Assembly (NCBI RefSeq): GCF_008729015.1
Contig: NZ_RKSM01000001.1
Location: 1,178,001 to 1,242,000 of the forward strand
Origin: Haloarcula sp. CBA1129
GTDB lineage: Archaea > Halobacteriota > Halobacteria > Halobacteriales > Haloarculaceae
Direction of reading: 5' to 3'
DNA: 64,000 nt
Shown here: positions 15,637-24,588 of the stretch, piece after piece
How the letters are laid out: the number at the start of each line of letters is the position of its first letter
How positions within the stretch are numbered: the first letter of the stretch is position 1
Notes under the pieces: generated by a model
Databases searched by the model: none
The model's input: only the letters and a program-made list of their open reading frames with translations
What the model was told of the DNA's origin: nothing
Translations under genes and position numbers: made by a program

Positions 15637-16695
15637 TCAGCTCTCGTCACGCTGCTCGTCGACACACTCACGGAGCGGCGTGAGGACTTCATCGACGACA
15701 GTGTACGGGTCGGTGTGGCGCTCGATGACGGCGTCGACGTACTGTTCGATGCCGCCGCGGCGGTCGAGTTCGTCGACCAGTAGCTCGTTGGCGTCTTCCC
15801 GGAGGAGGGTTCGAATCTCGGCGGCGAATCGCTCCCGTGCCTGCCCCTCTCGGCGGCCAGTCCGGTCCAGATATTCCCCGTGGTCGGCTAAAACGTCGAG
15901 GAAGTCTTCGACGCCCTCGCCCCGGTTGGCGACCGTCTCCACGATTGGCGGGTCCCACGTCTCCGGCTCGTCGTCCCCGTCATCGGAATCGCCGGCGTGC
16001 GCGTCACCGTGGTCGCCGCCGAGCTCGGTCGCGCCGTGATGCCCGGAGTCCGGTCGCCCACTCCGCCCCTGTAGCATCTCCCGGAGCTGCTGGACCGTCC
16101 GGTCGGCTCCATCAAGGTCGGCTTTGTTGACCACGAACACGTCCCCGATTTCGAGGATGCCGGCTTTGAGCATCTGCACGTCGTCACCGCTACCCGGCGG
16201 GACGAGTACGGCGACGGTGTCGGCAGTCCGGACGATATCCACCTCGTTTTGGCCCGCGCCGACTGTCTCGACGATGATCTTGTCCTTGCCGAAGGCGTCC
16301 AGTGCGGTCACGGCGTCGGTCGTCGCCGTCGACAGCCCGCCCAGCGAGCCACGGGCGGACATCGACCGGAAGAACATGTCCATGTCGCCCGCGTTCGACG
16401 CCATCCGTATCCGGTCGCCGAGCACCGCACCGCCCGAAAACGGCGAAGACGGGTCGATAGCGATGACGCCGACGGTCAGGCCCTGCTCTCGGTAGGTCGC
16501 CGCTACCTTGTCGACCAGCGTGGACTTCCCTGCGCCGGGACTCCCGGTAACGCCGATAACGTCGGCCGTCCCGGTGTGCTGGTGGAGGTCGGAGATCACC
16601 TCGCGATACCCCGGCGAGCGGTTCTCTATCTGTGTGATGACTCTGGCGAGGGCGCTGTGCTTGCCCGCGAGCAGGTCAGCGACGAGATCGCTCAT
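15637..16695 (-). CDS. meaB: MeaB-type GTPase (methylmalonyl-CoA mutase chaperone)
   Basis: A 352-residue G3E-family GTPase. The P-loop is GSPGAGKSTLVDK, the switch region is VIAIDPSSPFSGGAVLGDRIRM and the NKxD motif is VNKADLDGAD. Such proteins protect and reload the B12 cofactor of methylmalonyl-CoA mutase. It overlaps the gene for the B12-binding mutase subunit by 4 bp, which supports this role. An insertion rich in Asp, Gly and His (residues about 222-255, HHGATELGGDHGDAHAG) interrupts the domain after NKxD and is not part of the usual family. Confidence 0.92.
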   Translation of the reverse strand: MSDLVADLLAGKHSALARVITQIENRSPGYREVISDLHQHTGTADVIGVTGSPGAGKSTLVDKVAATYREQGLTVGVIAIDPSSPFSGGAVLGDRIRMASNAGDMDMFFRSMSARGSLGGLSTATTDAVTALDAFGKDKIIVETVGAGQNEVDIVRTADTVAVLVPPGSGDDVQMLKAGILEIGDVFVVNKADLDGADRTVQQLREMLQGRSGRPDSGHHGATELGGDHGDAHAGDSDDGDDEPETWDPPIVETVANRGEGVEDFLDVLADHGEYLDRTGRREGQARERFAAEIRTLLREDANELLVDELDRRGGIEQYVDAVIERHTDPYTVVDEVLTPLRECVDEQRDES

Positions 16696-17114
16696 CGCTC
16701 AGGTGCGTTCTCGTGGATGTAGTCGATCATCTCCTCCATCGACGCGCCCGGGCCGAATATCTCGTCGACGCCCTGTCCGCGGAGTTCGTCCTGATCGTCG
16801 TCCGGGACGATACCACCGACGAGGATGAGCCGGTCGTCGAACGCGTCGTACTCCTTTAGCCCGTCGAGGATCTTCGGGACGAGCGTGTTGTGTGCCCCTG
16901 AGAGGATGGAGATACCGACGACATCCACGTCCTCCTGCACGGCGGCCTGCACGACTTCGTCGGGCGCTCGATGGAGCCCTGAGTAAATCACTTCAAAGCC
17001 GGCGTCACGGAGCGCCCGTGCGATAACGTGTGCGCCCCGGTCGTGACCGTCGAGTCCAACTTTCGCCACCAGACACCTGATGGTCCGTTCCGTCTGCTCC
17101 TGCTCGACACTCAT
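16692..17114 (-). CDS. B12-binding subunit of methylmalonyl-CoA mutase
   Basis: A 140-residue cobalamin-binding protein with the DxHxxG motif (GLDGHDRGAHVI), SxL (GISILSGAHN) and a GG motif (LILVGGIVPDDD). It represents the small subunit of a split mutase; the catalytic subunit is not in this window. The start at 17114 (MSVEQEQTERTIR) is preferred to an upstream ATG because the extra residues are Arg-rich and unlike the family. The mutase makes succinyl-CoA from methylmalonyl-CoA, a step of propionate use and of the methylaspartate cycle. Confidence 0.9.
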   Translation of the reverse strand: MSVEQEQTERTIRCLVAKVGLDGHDRGAHVIARALRDAGFEVIYSGLHRAPDEVVQAAVQEDVDVVGISILSGAHNTLVPKILDGLKEYDAFDDRLILVGGIVPDDDQDELRGQGVDEIFGPGASMEEMIDYIHENAPER

Positions 17115-17385
17115 GCCACTACGTACCGCGCGGTGTGTTTTCATTCTTGCCCTATTCATCATGACCTATGTCGATTACGAGCGACCCTCGGGAAGCGGTG
17201 GTTGTCAGTACTCATTTCACCCCGCCGCTGAGAAGCAAGGGTCCCGACCGTTGGATTTTCCATCGGCTGTAACTCACAGCGGTCGGTTTAGTGTGAGCTG
17301 CGGGGCCAGACGCAGGGTGTCAGATCCAGTAGTACTGTTCCAGAGAACGACAATTACAAGTTCGCTGCTAGCGGCGTTTCCACCA

Positions 17386-18060
17386 GTGCGAACAGTCGCC
17401 GTCATCCCCGCGTACAACGAGTCGAGCACCATCGGATCGGTGGTCGACGGGACGAGCCGCTATGTCGACGAAGTCGTCGTCGTCGATGACGGGTCGTCGG
17501 ACGATACCGCGGCTATTGCCCGGGAGCACGGCGCACACGTTGTTACACACGTCTTTAACACCGGTGTCGGCGGGGCCGTCAGGACGGGCTACCAGTACGC
17601 CATCCGCCACGACTACGACTTCGTCGTGCAGGTCGACGCCGACGGCCAGCACGACCCGGAGAAAATTCCGACGCTGCTCGACCACGCCGAGGACGCGGAC
17701 ATGGTCATCGGCAGTCGCTACCTGAACGAGAGTATCGACGACTACCCGCTCATCAGGCGACTCGGCATCACCTTCTTCACCACCGTCGTGCGCAAACTCG
17801 GCGGTATCGATATCACCGACGTGACCAGCGGCTTCCGCGTCTACCGCGTGTCGGCGCTGCAGGACATCCTCCACCGCTCGGACAATCACTGGGCGGTCGA
17901 ACAGACGCTCGATGCGGCCCAGCGCGGCCAGCGCATCGAAGAGGTATCAGTAGAGATGCCGATCCGGGACGAGGGCGAGTCGCAATTCAGCCTCGACACG
18001 CTCGTACTGTACCCGCTACGCATGACTGACACGGTGTTTCGCGTCCTCCTCTTTCGCTAA
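17386..18060 (+). CDS. Family 2 glycosyltransferase (dolichol-phosphate-mannose-synthase-like)
   Basis: A 224-residue enzyme using a GTG start at 17386 (VRTVAVIPAYNE). An AATTAC-rich TATA-like stretch lies about 30 bp upstream. The GT-A fold motifs are IPAYNESSTIG, VVVVDDGSSDDT and VQVDADGQHDPEKI (metal-binding DAD). The segment TSGFRVYRVSALQ is typical of polyprenyl-phosphate glycosyltransferases. It would transfer a sugar from a nucleotide donor to a lipid phosphate on the cytoplasmic side. It leads a four-gene run with a DUF2304 protein, a deacetylase and a flippase-like protein. Confidence 0.9.
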   Translation: MRTVAVIPAYNESSTIGSVVDGTSRYVDEVVVVDDGSSDDTAAIAREHGAHVVTHVFNTGVGGAVRTGYQYAIRHDYDFVVQVDADGQHDPEKIPTLLDHAEDADMVIGSRYLNESIDDYPLIRRLGITFFTTVVRKLGGIDITDVTSGFRVYRVSALQDILHRSDNHWAVEQTLDAAQRGQRIEEVSVEMPIRDEGESQFSLDTLVLYPLRMTDTVFRVLLFR

Positions 18061-18062
18061 TC

Positions 18063-18449
18063 ATGGTCTTTGGATTCGACTACTCGCTGGTGAATCTCCT
18101 GTCGCTGGCTGTTGGGCTGGCCTTCCTCGCGAACGGCTACATCATCGTCAAAAGCGAACGCGAATCGCTGGAGTTGTTCGTGATGTCGCTGCTGCTCGGC
18201 ATGGGGCTCATCGTCGTCGCCATCGTCCCCAACGTGTTCGAACTCGTGGCACGGCTGTTGGGCTTAGAATGGAAGGCCCGGGCCATCCTCGTCATTTCGA
18301 ACCTGACGCTGTTCGTGGCGGTGACGTACCTGCTCAACCGCATCGGCCACATGTACGACCGGCTGTCGCGGCTGAACGAAGAGCTGAGCCTCCTCCGGAG
18401 CGAACTGGAGGAACACCAGCTACAGACCGAGGACCAGCAGGATGAGTAA
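18063..18449 (+). CDS. DUF2304 membrane protein
   Basis: A 128-residue protein with three predicted helices (SLVNLLSLAVGLAFLANGYI, FVMSLLLGMGLIVVAIVP, AILVISNLTLFVAVTYL). It ends in a coiled-coil-like charged tail (NEELSLLRSELEEHQLQT). DUF2304 proteins are usually next to family 2 glycosyltransferases, as here (2-bp gap). They may help move or present the lipid-linked sugar. The role is inferred. Confidence 0.85.
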   Translation: MVFGFDYSLVNLLSLAVGLAFLANGYIIVKSERESLELFVMSLLLGMGLIVVAIVPNVFELVARLLGLEWKARAILVISNLTLFVAVTYLLNRIGHMYDRLSRLNEELSLLRSELEEHQLQTEDQQDE

Positions 18450-19299
18450 TCGCGCAGTGCTGTCGATAGATTTCGAGCTGTTCACCCAGACGCCGGCCTA
18501 CCGGAGCGCGTCGGGGACGACCGACCGCGACGGCGTCGGCCTCGACGGCGGCCGATTTTTCAGGGAAATACTCGCGGAGTACGACGCCACGGCGACTGCG
18601 TTCGTCGTGTCGGCGGTCGCCGAGTCTCATCCCGACGCTGTGCGGGCACTCGCCGATTCGGGACTGGAAATAGCCTCCCACACCCACACGCATCAGTTGC
18701 TCTCGGACCTCGACAGGGACGGGCGACGAGGAGAACTGACCCAGTCGAAGGACGTGCTGGAGCGGGTCACCGGCGAACGCGTGGCCGGGTTTCGCGCGCC
18801 CGCCTTCGACATCACCGACGACCACTTCGACCTGCTTGCCGATATCGGGTACACGTACGACTCCAGCGTGGTCTCCAGCCGGTCGATTCCGGGGTGGTAC
18901 GGCGGCGAGTACGACATCCATGAACCGGTTCCGGCGTCAACGGTGCACCCGAACGCGCCGGACACGATTACTGAGTTCCCGGCGAGCGTCATGCCCGGCC
19001 TGCAACTGCCCCTCACCGGGACTTGGCTCCGGTTTTTCGGCCCGCGGTACACAATTTTGGGCATGAAATTGCTGGCCCGCCGGGGTATCACGCCGATGCT
19101 GTACGTCCACCCGTGGGAACTAGTCGACCTGCCAGCCGTCGAGGGGGTGCCGACGCGGGTGTACGTCAGGACCGGCGACTGGATGCGCCGGGCCGTCGAG
19201 CGGATTCTCCAGCAGGACTTCGAGTTCACGACCGCGCAGGCGGTGCTTGAGGACGGCGAAACAGCCGCGACACAGCTACGCAGGGGCGAGACGGCGTGA
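18442..19299 (+). CDS. Polysaccharide deacetylase family protein
   Basis: A 285-residue NodB-like carbohydrate esterase. The metal site is suggested by SIDFELFTQTP (Asp), HTHTHQLLSDL (the His pair) and the RAPAFDITD segment. It overlaps the end of the DUF2304 gene by 8 bp and is itself overlapped by the next gene (4 bp, GTGA). Members remove N-acetyl groups from sugars in polymers or lipid-linked glycans. No signal peptide is seen, so a cytoplasmic or membrane-associated substrate is likely. Confidence 0.88.
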   Translation: MSNRAVLSIDFELFTQTPAYRSASGTTDRDGVGLDGGRFFREILAEYDATATAFVVSAVAESHPDAVRALADSGLEIASHTHTHQLLSDLDRDGRRGELTQSKDVLERVTGERVAGFRAPAFDITDDHFDLLADIGYTYDSSVVSSRSIPGWYGGEYDIHEPVPASTVHPNAPDTITEFPASVMPGLQLPLTGTWLRFFGPRYTILGMKLLARRGITPMLYVHPWELVDLPAVEGVPTRVYVRTGDWMRRAVERILQQDFEFTTAQAVLEDGETAATQLRRGETA

Positions 19300-20318
19300 C
19301 GAACCGCGTCCGTGACCTTGCCATCACGGTCGCCCAGTACGCTCTCGCCGTCGCGGCGGTGGCGTGGCTGCTCACGCAGTTCGATGTCAGGAGAGCAGTC
19401 GACCTGCTCGCCGGCGTCGACATCGAGACGGCGCTTGCAATCATTGCCGTGAGCACTCTCGGCATCTCTGGCCGGGTGTACTCGTGGTACGCGGTCATCA
19501 CCCCGCTTGGACCCGTCCGGTTCCGGACCGCCGCTGGGACGACGCTCATCGTGAACTTCGTCAATCAGCTGCTCCCCTCTCGACTCTCCGGGCGGCTGGC
19601 CGCACCGTTCGTTCTCCGGAGCCAGACCGGGATGGCCTACAGCGACGCCGCGGCCGCATCGGCACTACACACCAGTATCTTCGCACTCTACTACGGCGTC
19701 GCAGCCACAGCAGGTCTGCTTCTCGCTATTCCGCTCCTCCGAATCGAACTCCTCGTGCTGCTGGCGCTCGCGACGAGCCTGTACTTCGCGGCCGGCCTCG
19801 CCATCCTACTCGGGGGCCTCAATCTCTCCTATCTGGACAGCCTCATCGGCTGGCTATCCGGGCTTGCAGCCCGGGTTCCACGCATCGGCGAGGGACTCGC
19901 GACGCGTCTCGACGGCCTGCTCGAATTTACCGACAGTTCGACCACGACGTTTCGAACGCTCGTGAGCGAGCCGGCAGTGTGGCTCCGCTACGCGGTCGGT
20001 TGGACCGTCGACCTCGTCCTCGCACCCGGCGTCCGCGTCGGCCTGTTGCTGGGGAGTTTCGGCGTGGCGTTCGAGCCACTGGTCGCGTTGCCGCTGTATC
20101 TCCTCGTTGCGTACACGGTGACGCTCCTCCCGCTGACGCCCGGTGGCATCGGTGTCACCGAGGCGACGGCGACGGCGGTGTTCGTCGCGCTGGGCATCCC
20201 GGCTGCGGTCATCATCCCCATCATCTTCGTCGACCGGTTCCTCGGCATCTACCTGCCGTCGCTTGCAGGCTGGTATCCCTCGGTGCGGCTCGACCTCTCA
20301 TCGTTGACGGCGGAGTAG
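19296..20318 (+). CDS. Lysylphosphatidylglycerol-synthase-TM/flippase-like membrane protein (UPF0104)
   Basis: A 340-residue protein with about eight helices, starting with GTG at 19296 (overlap with the deacetylase stop). The family segment LLPLTPGGIGVTEAT near the C-terminus, and NFVNQLLPSRLSGRL, are typical of the AglD/UPF0104 group. It lacks the soluble synthetase domain of bacterial MprF, so it is the membrane module only. Together with the GT2 and deacetylase it probably handles a lipid-linked sugar at the membrane. Confidence 0.88.
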   Translation: MTNRVRDLAITVAQYALAVAAVAWLLTQFDVRRAVDLLAGVDIETALAIIAVSTLGISGRVYSWYAVITPLGPVRFRTAAGTTLIVNFVNQLLPSRLSGRLAAPFVLRSQTGMAYSDAAAASALHTSIFALYYGVAATAGLLLAIPLLRIELLVLLALATSLYFAAGLAILLGGLNLSYLDSLIGWLSGLAARVPRIGEGLATRLDGLLEFTDSSTTTFRTLVSEPAVWLRYAVGWTVDLVLAPGVRVGLLLGSFGVAFEPLVALPLYLLVAYTVTLLPLTPGGIGVTEATATAVFVALGIPAAVIIPIIFVDRFLGIYLPSLAGWYPSVRLDLSSLTAE

Positions 20319-20349
20319 CCGGCCGGAAAGAGCCCTACACGGGTCGGAG

Positions 20350-22137
20350 TCAGAACGGCGGGTGACGGTCCGAATCGCACTCGCCGGTGCGCTCCAGAAT
20401 GAGCGTGTACTGGTTCGCCGCGAGTTCCTGCTCGTCGGCGAACTGGTCCGTATGCGGAACGACGCCGAGCCTGAGCAGGTCGGTGAACGAGCCGGGGGTC
20501 GGTCGCTGGGGGACGAAGTTCGGCGGCCGCTCCCCGAACTCGGCGACGATCTCGTAGTTGGTCTCCTCGTTCAGAAGGCTCCGGAGGTAGGTGGCCTGTG
20601 CGTCGCCGTTCCGGTAGTAGGTGTCCTCCTTGAGATACAGGAGGTCCCGGTACCCGATCTGGATGTATCGCGGGCACGCCATCGCTTCCTCCGCCTCCGA
20701 GTCCTGTCCGGCGACGTGTCGGGCGGCCATCGAGTGCGGGATTGCAGTGTCTTGAATGTGGACGCGATACGTCTCCACCACGTCACCGTCGGCGCTGTTG
20801 TCTTCCAGCCACGCCGTCGCTTCGTCGCGGGGCATGGATGCGAACTGCGCCGTCCCGACGCCGGCGTAGACCGCCGTTGTGACCAACAGAACAGCCATTA
20901 CCGGCCGGGCAAGAGACGACGAGCGCTCGCGGAGTTGCACCAGTCGCCCCCCGACGAGCAAGGCGATGAGCGGGAACGTCGGCAGGAGGTGGTGCACGCG
21001 GAAGTCGTGCCACTGGGAGAACATCGCGATGTAGGCCGTCAGTCCCGTCAGGACGAGAACGGTGCCGTGAAACGCCGACGTTCGCTCCCGCAGCGTGGCA
21101 ACGGTCGCAACGACGCTGGCCGCGGCCGCGGCGAACAGCGGCAGGCCGAGCGCACTGAAGTACCCTCGGAGGAACCACCACCACACCGGAGCGTCGGGCC
21201 CCGTCGTATGGCTCATCCGCGAGGCCGAGCCGCCGAACACCCGATCGACGAACGGTTCCGCGCCCGCCACGAGCGCGGTCGGGAAGCCGATCACGATCAT
21301 AACGAACCCGAGTAACGCGCCACTTAGCAGGAGTTTCGGCCGGTACAACGTCTCCGGCAGCGGTGCATCGACGGCGTGAGCGCGGAGCAGGAATGCGACG
21401 CCGATAAGCAGGATGACCGGCGCGGCCGTCAGTTTGAACGCGATAGCGACGCCGCCAGCGGCGCTGGCCGCCAGAAACAGCGTCCCGTCGTCGGTCTGAA
21501 TATACCGGACCAGCAAGTACAGCGCGAGGAGAACGAATACCAGCGCCGGCATATCCTCGCCGGCCTCCTTCGAGATGGTGAGGAAACCGAAGGTCAGCGA
21601 GAGCACGGCGGCCGAGAGCCGGCCGGCGTTGCGCCCCTCTATCGCGACGCCGAGGCGGTACGTGAGGTAGACGGCACAGAGTGCGGCGACGACGTTCGTC
21701 AGGCGGATAGCGACGAGGCTCCATGTCCAGATCCACTCTGGCGTGGCGGCCCAGACCTCGTAGTGGCCGAACTCCCAGCCCGGAAATGCCAGTGACGTGA
21801 ACGCGCCTCCGTCCCCAGTGATGACGGCGACGAGGACGACGGGAAGGATGGCCAGCGCATAGAGGTACAGCGTCGCGCCGAAGGGGGCTCGGCCCCACTC
21901 CACACCGGCTTTGAGACCTTCGAAACTCGGGTCTTCGAGGACAGCGCCGTAGGTGACCATCGCGTCTAGCAAGCGGCTGTACTCGTCGCGGGTCGCGAAG
22001 TTCGGAACCCGGTGCCAAAACCAGAATCCGACCATGACCGTCGATACAAGCAGAATATACCGGAGGTACGGGTCCTCTCGAAGGTCAGCCCGCACCTGTT
22101 CGACAGCACGTCGGGGCAGTGACCGCCAGCCACTCAT
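20350..22137 (-). CDS. GT-C membrane glycosyltransferase (ArnT/PMT-like)
   Basis: A 595-residue protein with about 10-12 helices and an early extracytoplasmic loop containing the GT-C acidic motif (NFATRDEYSRLLDA). The soluble C-terminal part contains GQDSEAEEAMACPRYI and a Cys. Family members transfer a sugar from polyprenyl-phosphate to a protein or lipid outside the cell. It converges on the flippase-like gene. Together with the GT2 genes on either side it fits a pathway that makes a polyprenyl-sugar inside and uses it outside. Confidence 0.85.
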   Translation of the reverse strand: MSGWRSLPRRAVEQVRADLREDPYLRYILLVSTVMVGFWFWHRVPNFATRDEYSRLLDAMVTYGAVLEDPSFEGLKAGVEWGRAPFGATLYLYALAILPVVLVAVITGDGGAFTSLAFPGWEFGHYEVWAATPEWIWTWSLVAIRLTNVVAALCAVYLTYRLGVAIEGRNAGRLSAAVLSLTFGFLTISKEAGEDMPALVFVLLALYLLVRYIQTDDGTLFLAASAAGGVAIAFKLTAAPVILLIGVAFLLRAHAVDAPLPETLYRPKLLLSGALLGFVMIVIGFPTALVAGAEPFVDRVFGGSASRMSHTTGPDAPVWWWFLRGYFSALGLPLFAAAAASVVATVATLRERTSAFHGTVLVLTGLTAYIAMFSQWHDFRVHHLLPTFPLIALLVGGRLVQLRERSSSLARPVMAVLLVTTAVYAGVGTAQFASMPRDEATAWLEDNSADGDVVETYRVHIQDTAIPHSMAARHVAGQDSEAEEAMACPRYIQIGYRDLLYLKEDTYYRNGDAQATYLRSLLNEETNYEIVAEFGERPPNFVPQRPTPGSFTDLLRLGVVPHTDQFADEQELAANQYTLILERTGECDSDRHPPF

Positions 22138-22179
22138 CGTGTCACCGCTCCGGGGTGTGCGTTGAAAAGGTTGCCCTTC

Positions 22180-22866
22180 TCAGAAGTAGTCAGCATCGAA
22201 CTCTCGGCGGAGGATGTAGTGGTTCGCGTATCCGCGGACGTACTTCGCGAACAGCGATAGATATCCCTCGTCGGCCTCTCTGCGGGCAGACGTATCGACA
22301 CAGGAATCGGCGTCGTAGACGATTCGGCCGTAGTCTTTCATCCGCAGGGAGAGTTCCGTGTCCTCCATGAACGGGATGTCCTCGTCGAAGCCGCCCGCGG
22401 CCTCGAAGGCGTCGGCCCGGAAGCTACAGTTGAAGCCCGGTTGCTGGACGAAACCAAGCGGCCATGACACCCGATACCAGTAGTCAGACAGTAGTTTGAA
22501 CAGCACGCGGTGTTTGAGACTGTCTTCGAGCGGGCGTGCGGGGCCACCGACCCCCACGACATCGTCGTCGGTGTAGTGCCTGAGATGCAGGCGAACCCAG
22601 TCGTCGGGAACGACGGTGTCGGCGTCGGTAAACAGGAGAATCGGCGCCGTCGCGGCCGCTGCTCCGCGGTTCCTTGCAATCCCTGCCCCGCCCTCGTCAC
22701 ACCGAACGACGGTGTCGACGAAGGACGTGTCGCGGGCCACCTGTTCCGTGCCGTCGTCGCCGCCGACCACGACGACAAGTTCGACGGGCTGTGACTCGAA
22801 GGGAGCCAGACAGCGGGCCAGCGACTCCGCCTCGTTGTAGGCCGGGACGATGACTGCGGCGTCCAT
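22180..22866 (-). CDS. Family 2 glycosyltransferase
   Basis: A 228-residue GT-A enzyme: VIVPAYNEAESL at the start, a DxD-type site in LLFTDADTVVPDDW, acceptor-domain segment GFNCSFRADAFEAAGGFDED and ED-type base region FMEDTELSLRM. The start at 22866 (MDAAVIVPAYNE) is chosen because upstream in-frame sequence is Arg-rich. It lies 42 bp downstream of the GT-C gene in the same direction, and probably belongs to the same transcript. Donor and acceptor are unknown. Confidence 0.9.
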   Translation of the reverse strand: MDAAVIVPAYNEAESLARCLAPFESQPVELVVVVGGDDGTEQVARDTSFVDTVVRCDEGGAGIARNRGAAAATAPILLFTDADTVVPDDWVRLHLRHYTDDDVVGVGGPARPLEDSLKHRVLFKLLSDYWYRVSWPLGFVQQPGFNCSFRADAFEAAGGFDEDIPFMEDTELSLRMKDYGRIVYDADSCVDTSARREADEGYLSLFAKYVRGYANHYILRREFDADYF

Positions 22867-22936
22867 CTGAGAGTCAGGTACACCGCACAGACAGAAATAG
22901 CAAGCGATGCGGCGGCCTGTCCCCAACTCCGTGCAA

Positions 22937-24286
22937 TCACGAACGCCGCGCGAGGACAGTCCCCGCAAGGACGGCGACGAGTGCGATACCAGCGAGCGTT
23001 CCGAACAGCGCCGTCGCGTTCGCAAAGGCCAGAATCGACCCCGCAAGACCACCGCCAAGCGCACCCACGCCGAACACACCCAGATACGTGTAGCCGTACG
23101 ACAGGCCGCGCGTTCCGGCGGGCGTGTACTCCGCGACTGCGGCCTGATACATCGGCTGGACGACGAAAAGGGCGATGCCCAGCAGCGCGCCCAGCACCGC
23201 CAGCGGACCGAGTCCCATGCCCGACACCGGAACGAACAGGACGGCGAGCGTGGCGAGCACCAGAAACGACCCGGCGATGCCGTACTCGACTGGAATCCGG
23301 TCGCTCAGTTTGCCGCCGGCATACTGGCCGAGAACGCCGATGAGCAACAGGCCGGCGTAGAAGTAGTCCTGCGGCTTGAGCGTCTGCCCCGTCCCAGCCT
23401 CGATACCCAGCACAGACAGGACACTGGAGGGCAACAGCGTCTCTATCGGAATGGGCTCAAAGCCCGGCAGGTCCCGCAGGAGTTCCGGGAGAAAGGTGAG
23501 GATGCCGCGGTAGTACAGTCCCGAGCACATGACGACGACGAACACGAGCAGGAAGGTCCCGGTCAGCAAGTGCTTGCTCTCCGTGAGAAACTCCCCGAGC
23601 GAGTCGATACCGCTGCTGGCTTTTGACCCGCCGTCCGTCGCGGCCGTCACCGCCGCCGTCTCGTCGAAGCTCGCTCGCGAAGCGTAGACGGCGGCAAGCA
23701 ACGCAGGAACCCCGAGGACGAGCGCGACCGTCCGCCACTCGGCGACCAGCAGGAGAACCGCGGCGACAAGCGGGCCGAGGCCGATGCCGAGGTTGCCGGC
23801 GACACCGTGGTAGGCCAGCCCGGTCCCGCGCTGTTCGACGCCCTTGCTGATGAGCGAGAGCCCGGCCGGATGATACACGCTGGCCGAGAGCCCCCAGAGG
23901 ACCAGCGCCAGTGCGATGACGACCATACTCGGGGCCAGTCCCAGCAGGATGTACGACCCGCCCATGCCGAGCAGACAGCCCGTGATGAGCCGCCGGGAGC
24001 CGATACGGTCGACGACGATACCGCCCGGAAGCGCGCCGGCCCCGAACAGGCCATAGCCCAGCGTCACGATGACACCGACGGTCGCCGTCGTCACGTCGAA
24101 CTGGGCGATACCGAGGTTGATGAGGTCGAACTCGGTGAGCCAGATGACGACGAAGATCGGGACCGCCATCTCGTAGGTGTGGACCAGCCCGTGTGCGAGC
24201 ATGACCAGTGCGGTGATCGCTCGGTCGTTCGCGTTCACACTGTGGTTCGTGTCGGCCGCCGGCAAGTGTATGACGGTTCCGCACAT
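22937..24286 (-). CDS. Major facilitator superfamily transporter
   Basis: A protein of about 449 residues with 12 predicted helices. The first helix pair includes ITALVMLAHGLVHTYEMA. A cytoplasmic loop carries the MFS motif GALPGGIVVDRIGSRRLITG. A central soluble loop (SFDETAAVTAATDGG) separates the two halves. It most resembles sugar/drug antiporter-type MFS; the substrate is unknown. The start is uncertain: ATG at 24286 is used, but a GTG at 24240 (VNANDRAI) is closer to helix 1. A TATA-like TTAAAAA lies at about 24301-24307. Confidence 0.85.
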   Translation of the reverse strand: MCGTVIHLPAADTNHSVNANDRAITALVMLAHGLVHTYEMAVPIFVVIWLTEFDLINLGIAQFDVTTATVGVIVTLGYGLFGAGALPGGIVVDRIGSRRLITGCLLGMGGSYILLGLAPSMVVIALALVLWGLSASVYHPAGLSLISKGVEQRGTGLAYHGVAGNLGIGLGPLVAAVLLLVAEWRTVALVLGVPALLAAVYASRASFDETAAVTAATDGGSKASSGIDSLGEFLTESKHLLTGTFLLVFVVVMCSGLYYRGILTFLPELLRDLPGFEPIPIETLLPSSVLSVLGIEAGTGQTLKPQDYFYAGLLLIGVLGQYAGGKLSDRIPVEYGIAGSFLVLATLAVLFVPVSGMGLGPLAVLGALLGIALFVVQPMYQAAVAEYTPAGTRGLSYGYTYLGVFGVGALGGGLAGSILAFANATALFGTLAGIALVAVLAGTVLARRS

Positions 24287-24360
24287 CCACGCGGACGCCT
24301 TTTTAACCGCTCTCAAAAGCAGGGGTGGGTTTTTATGTCCGAACAGTATAGGCCGCAAGT

Positions 24361-24588
24361 GTGAGCAAGATCAAGGTGTCACTTCCGGACCAGGTCGACT
24401 CGGACATCCAGCGACTCGTCGAGCAAGGCGAGTTCCTCAACCGTGATCAGGCCGTCGAAGACCTCCTGAAGCGAGGGATTTCGGCCTACAACACCACGAC
24501 GGAAGAGACCGAGACGCTTGATGAAGAGATTTTCGACCAGACGGCCTCCGAACAGCAGGACCCAGCGATGCAGGACGACTTCCTCTAA
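24361..24588 (+). CDS. Small ribbon-helix-helix (CopG-like) protein
   Basis: A 75-residue protein with a GTG start. Residues 1-42 (KIKVSLPDQVDSDIQRL, then FLNRDQAVEDLLKRGI) give the strand-helix-helix pattern of RHH DNA-binding proteins. The acidic tail (EETETLDEEIFDQ) is typical of haloarchaeal members. It diverges from the MFS gene with a short shared promoter, so it may regulate that gene; this is inferred from position. Confidence 0.8.
   Translation: MSKIKVSLPDQVDSDIQRLVEQGEFLNRDQAVEDLLKRGISAYNTTTEETETLDEEIFDQTASEQQDPAMQDDFL

Noticed and set aside
15810-15830. TTCGAAT-like tRNA T-loop signature
   Set aside because: Lies inside the meaB coding region and no acceptor or anticodon stems can be formed around it.
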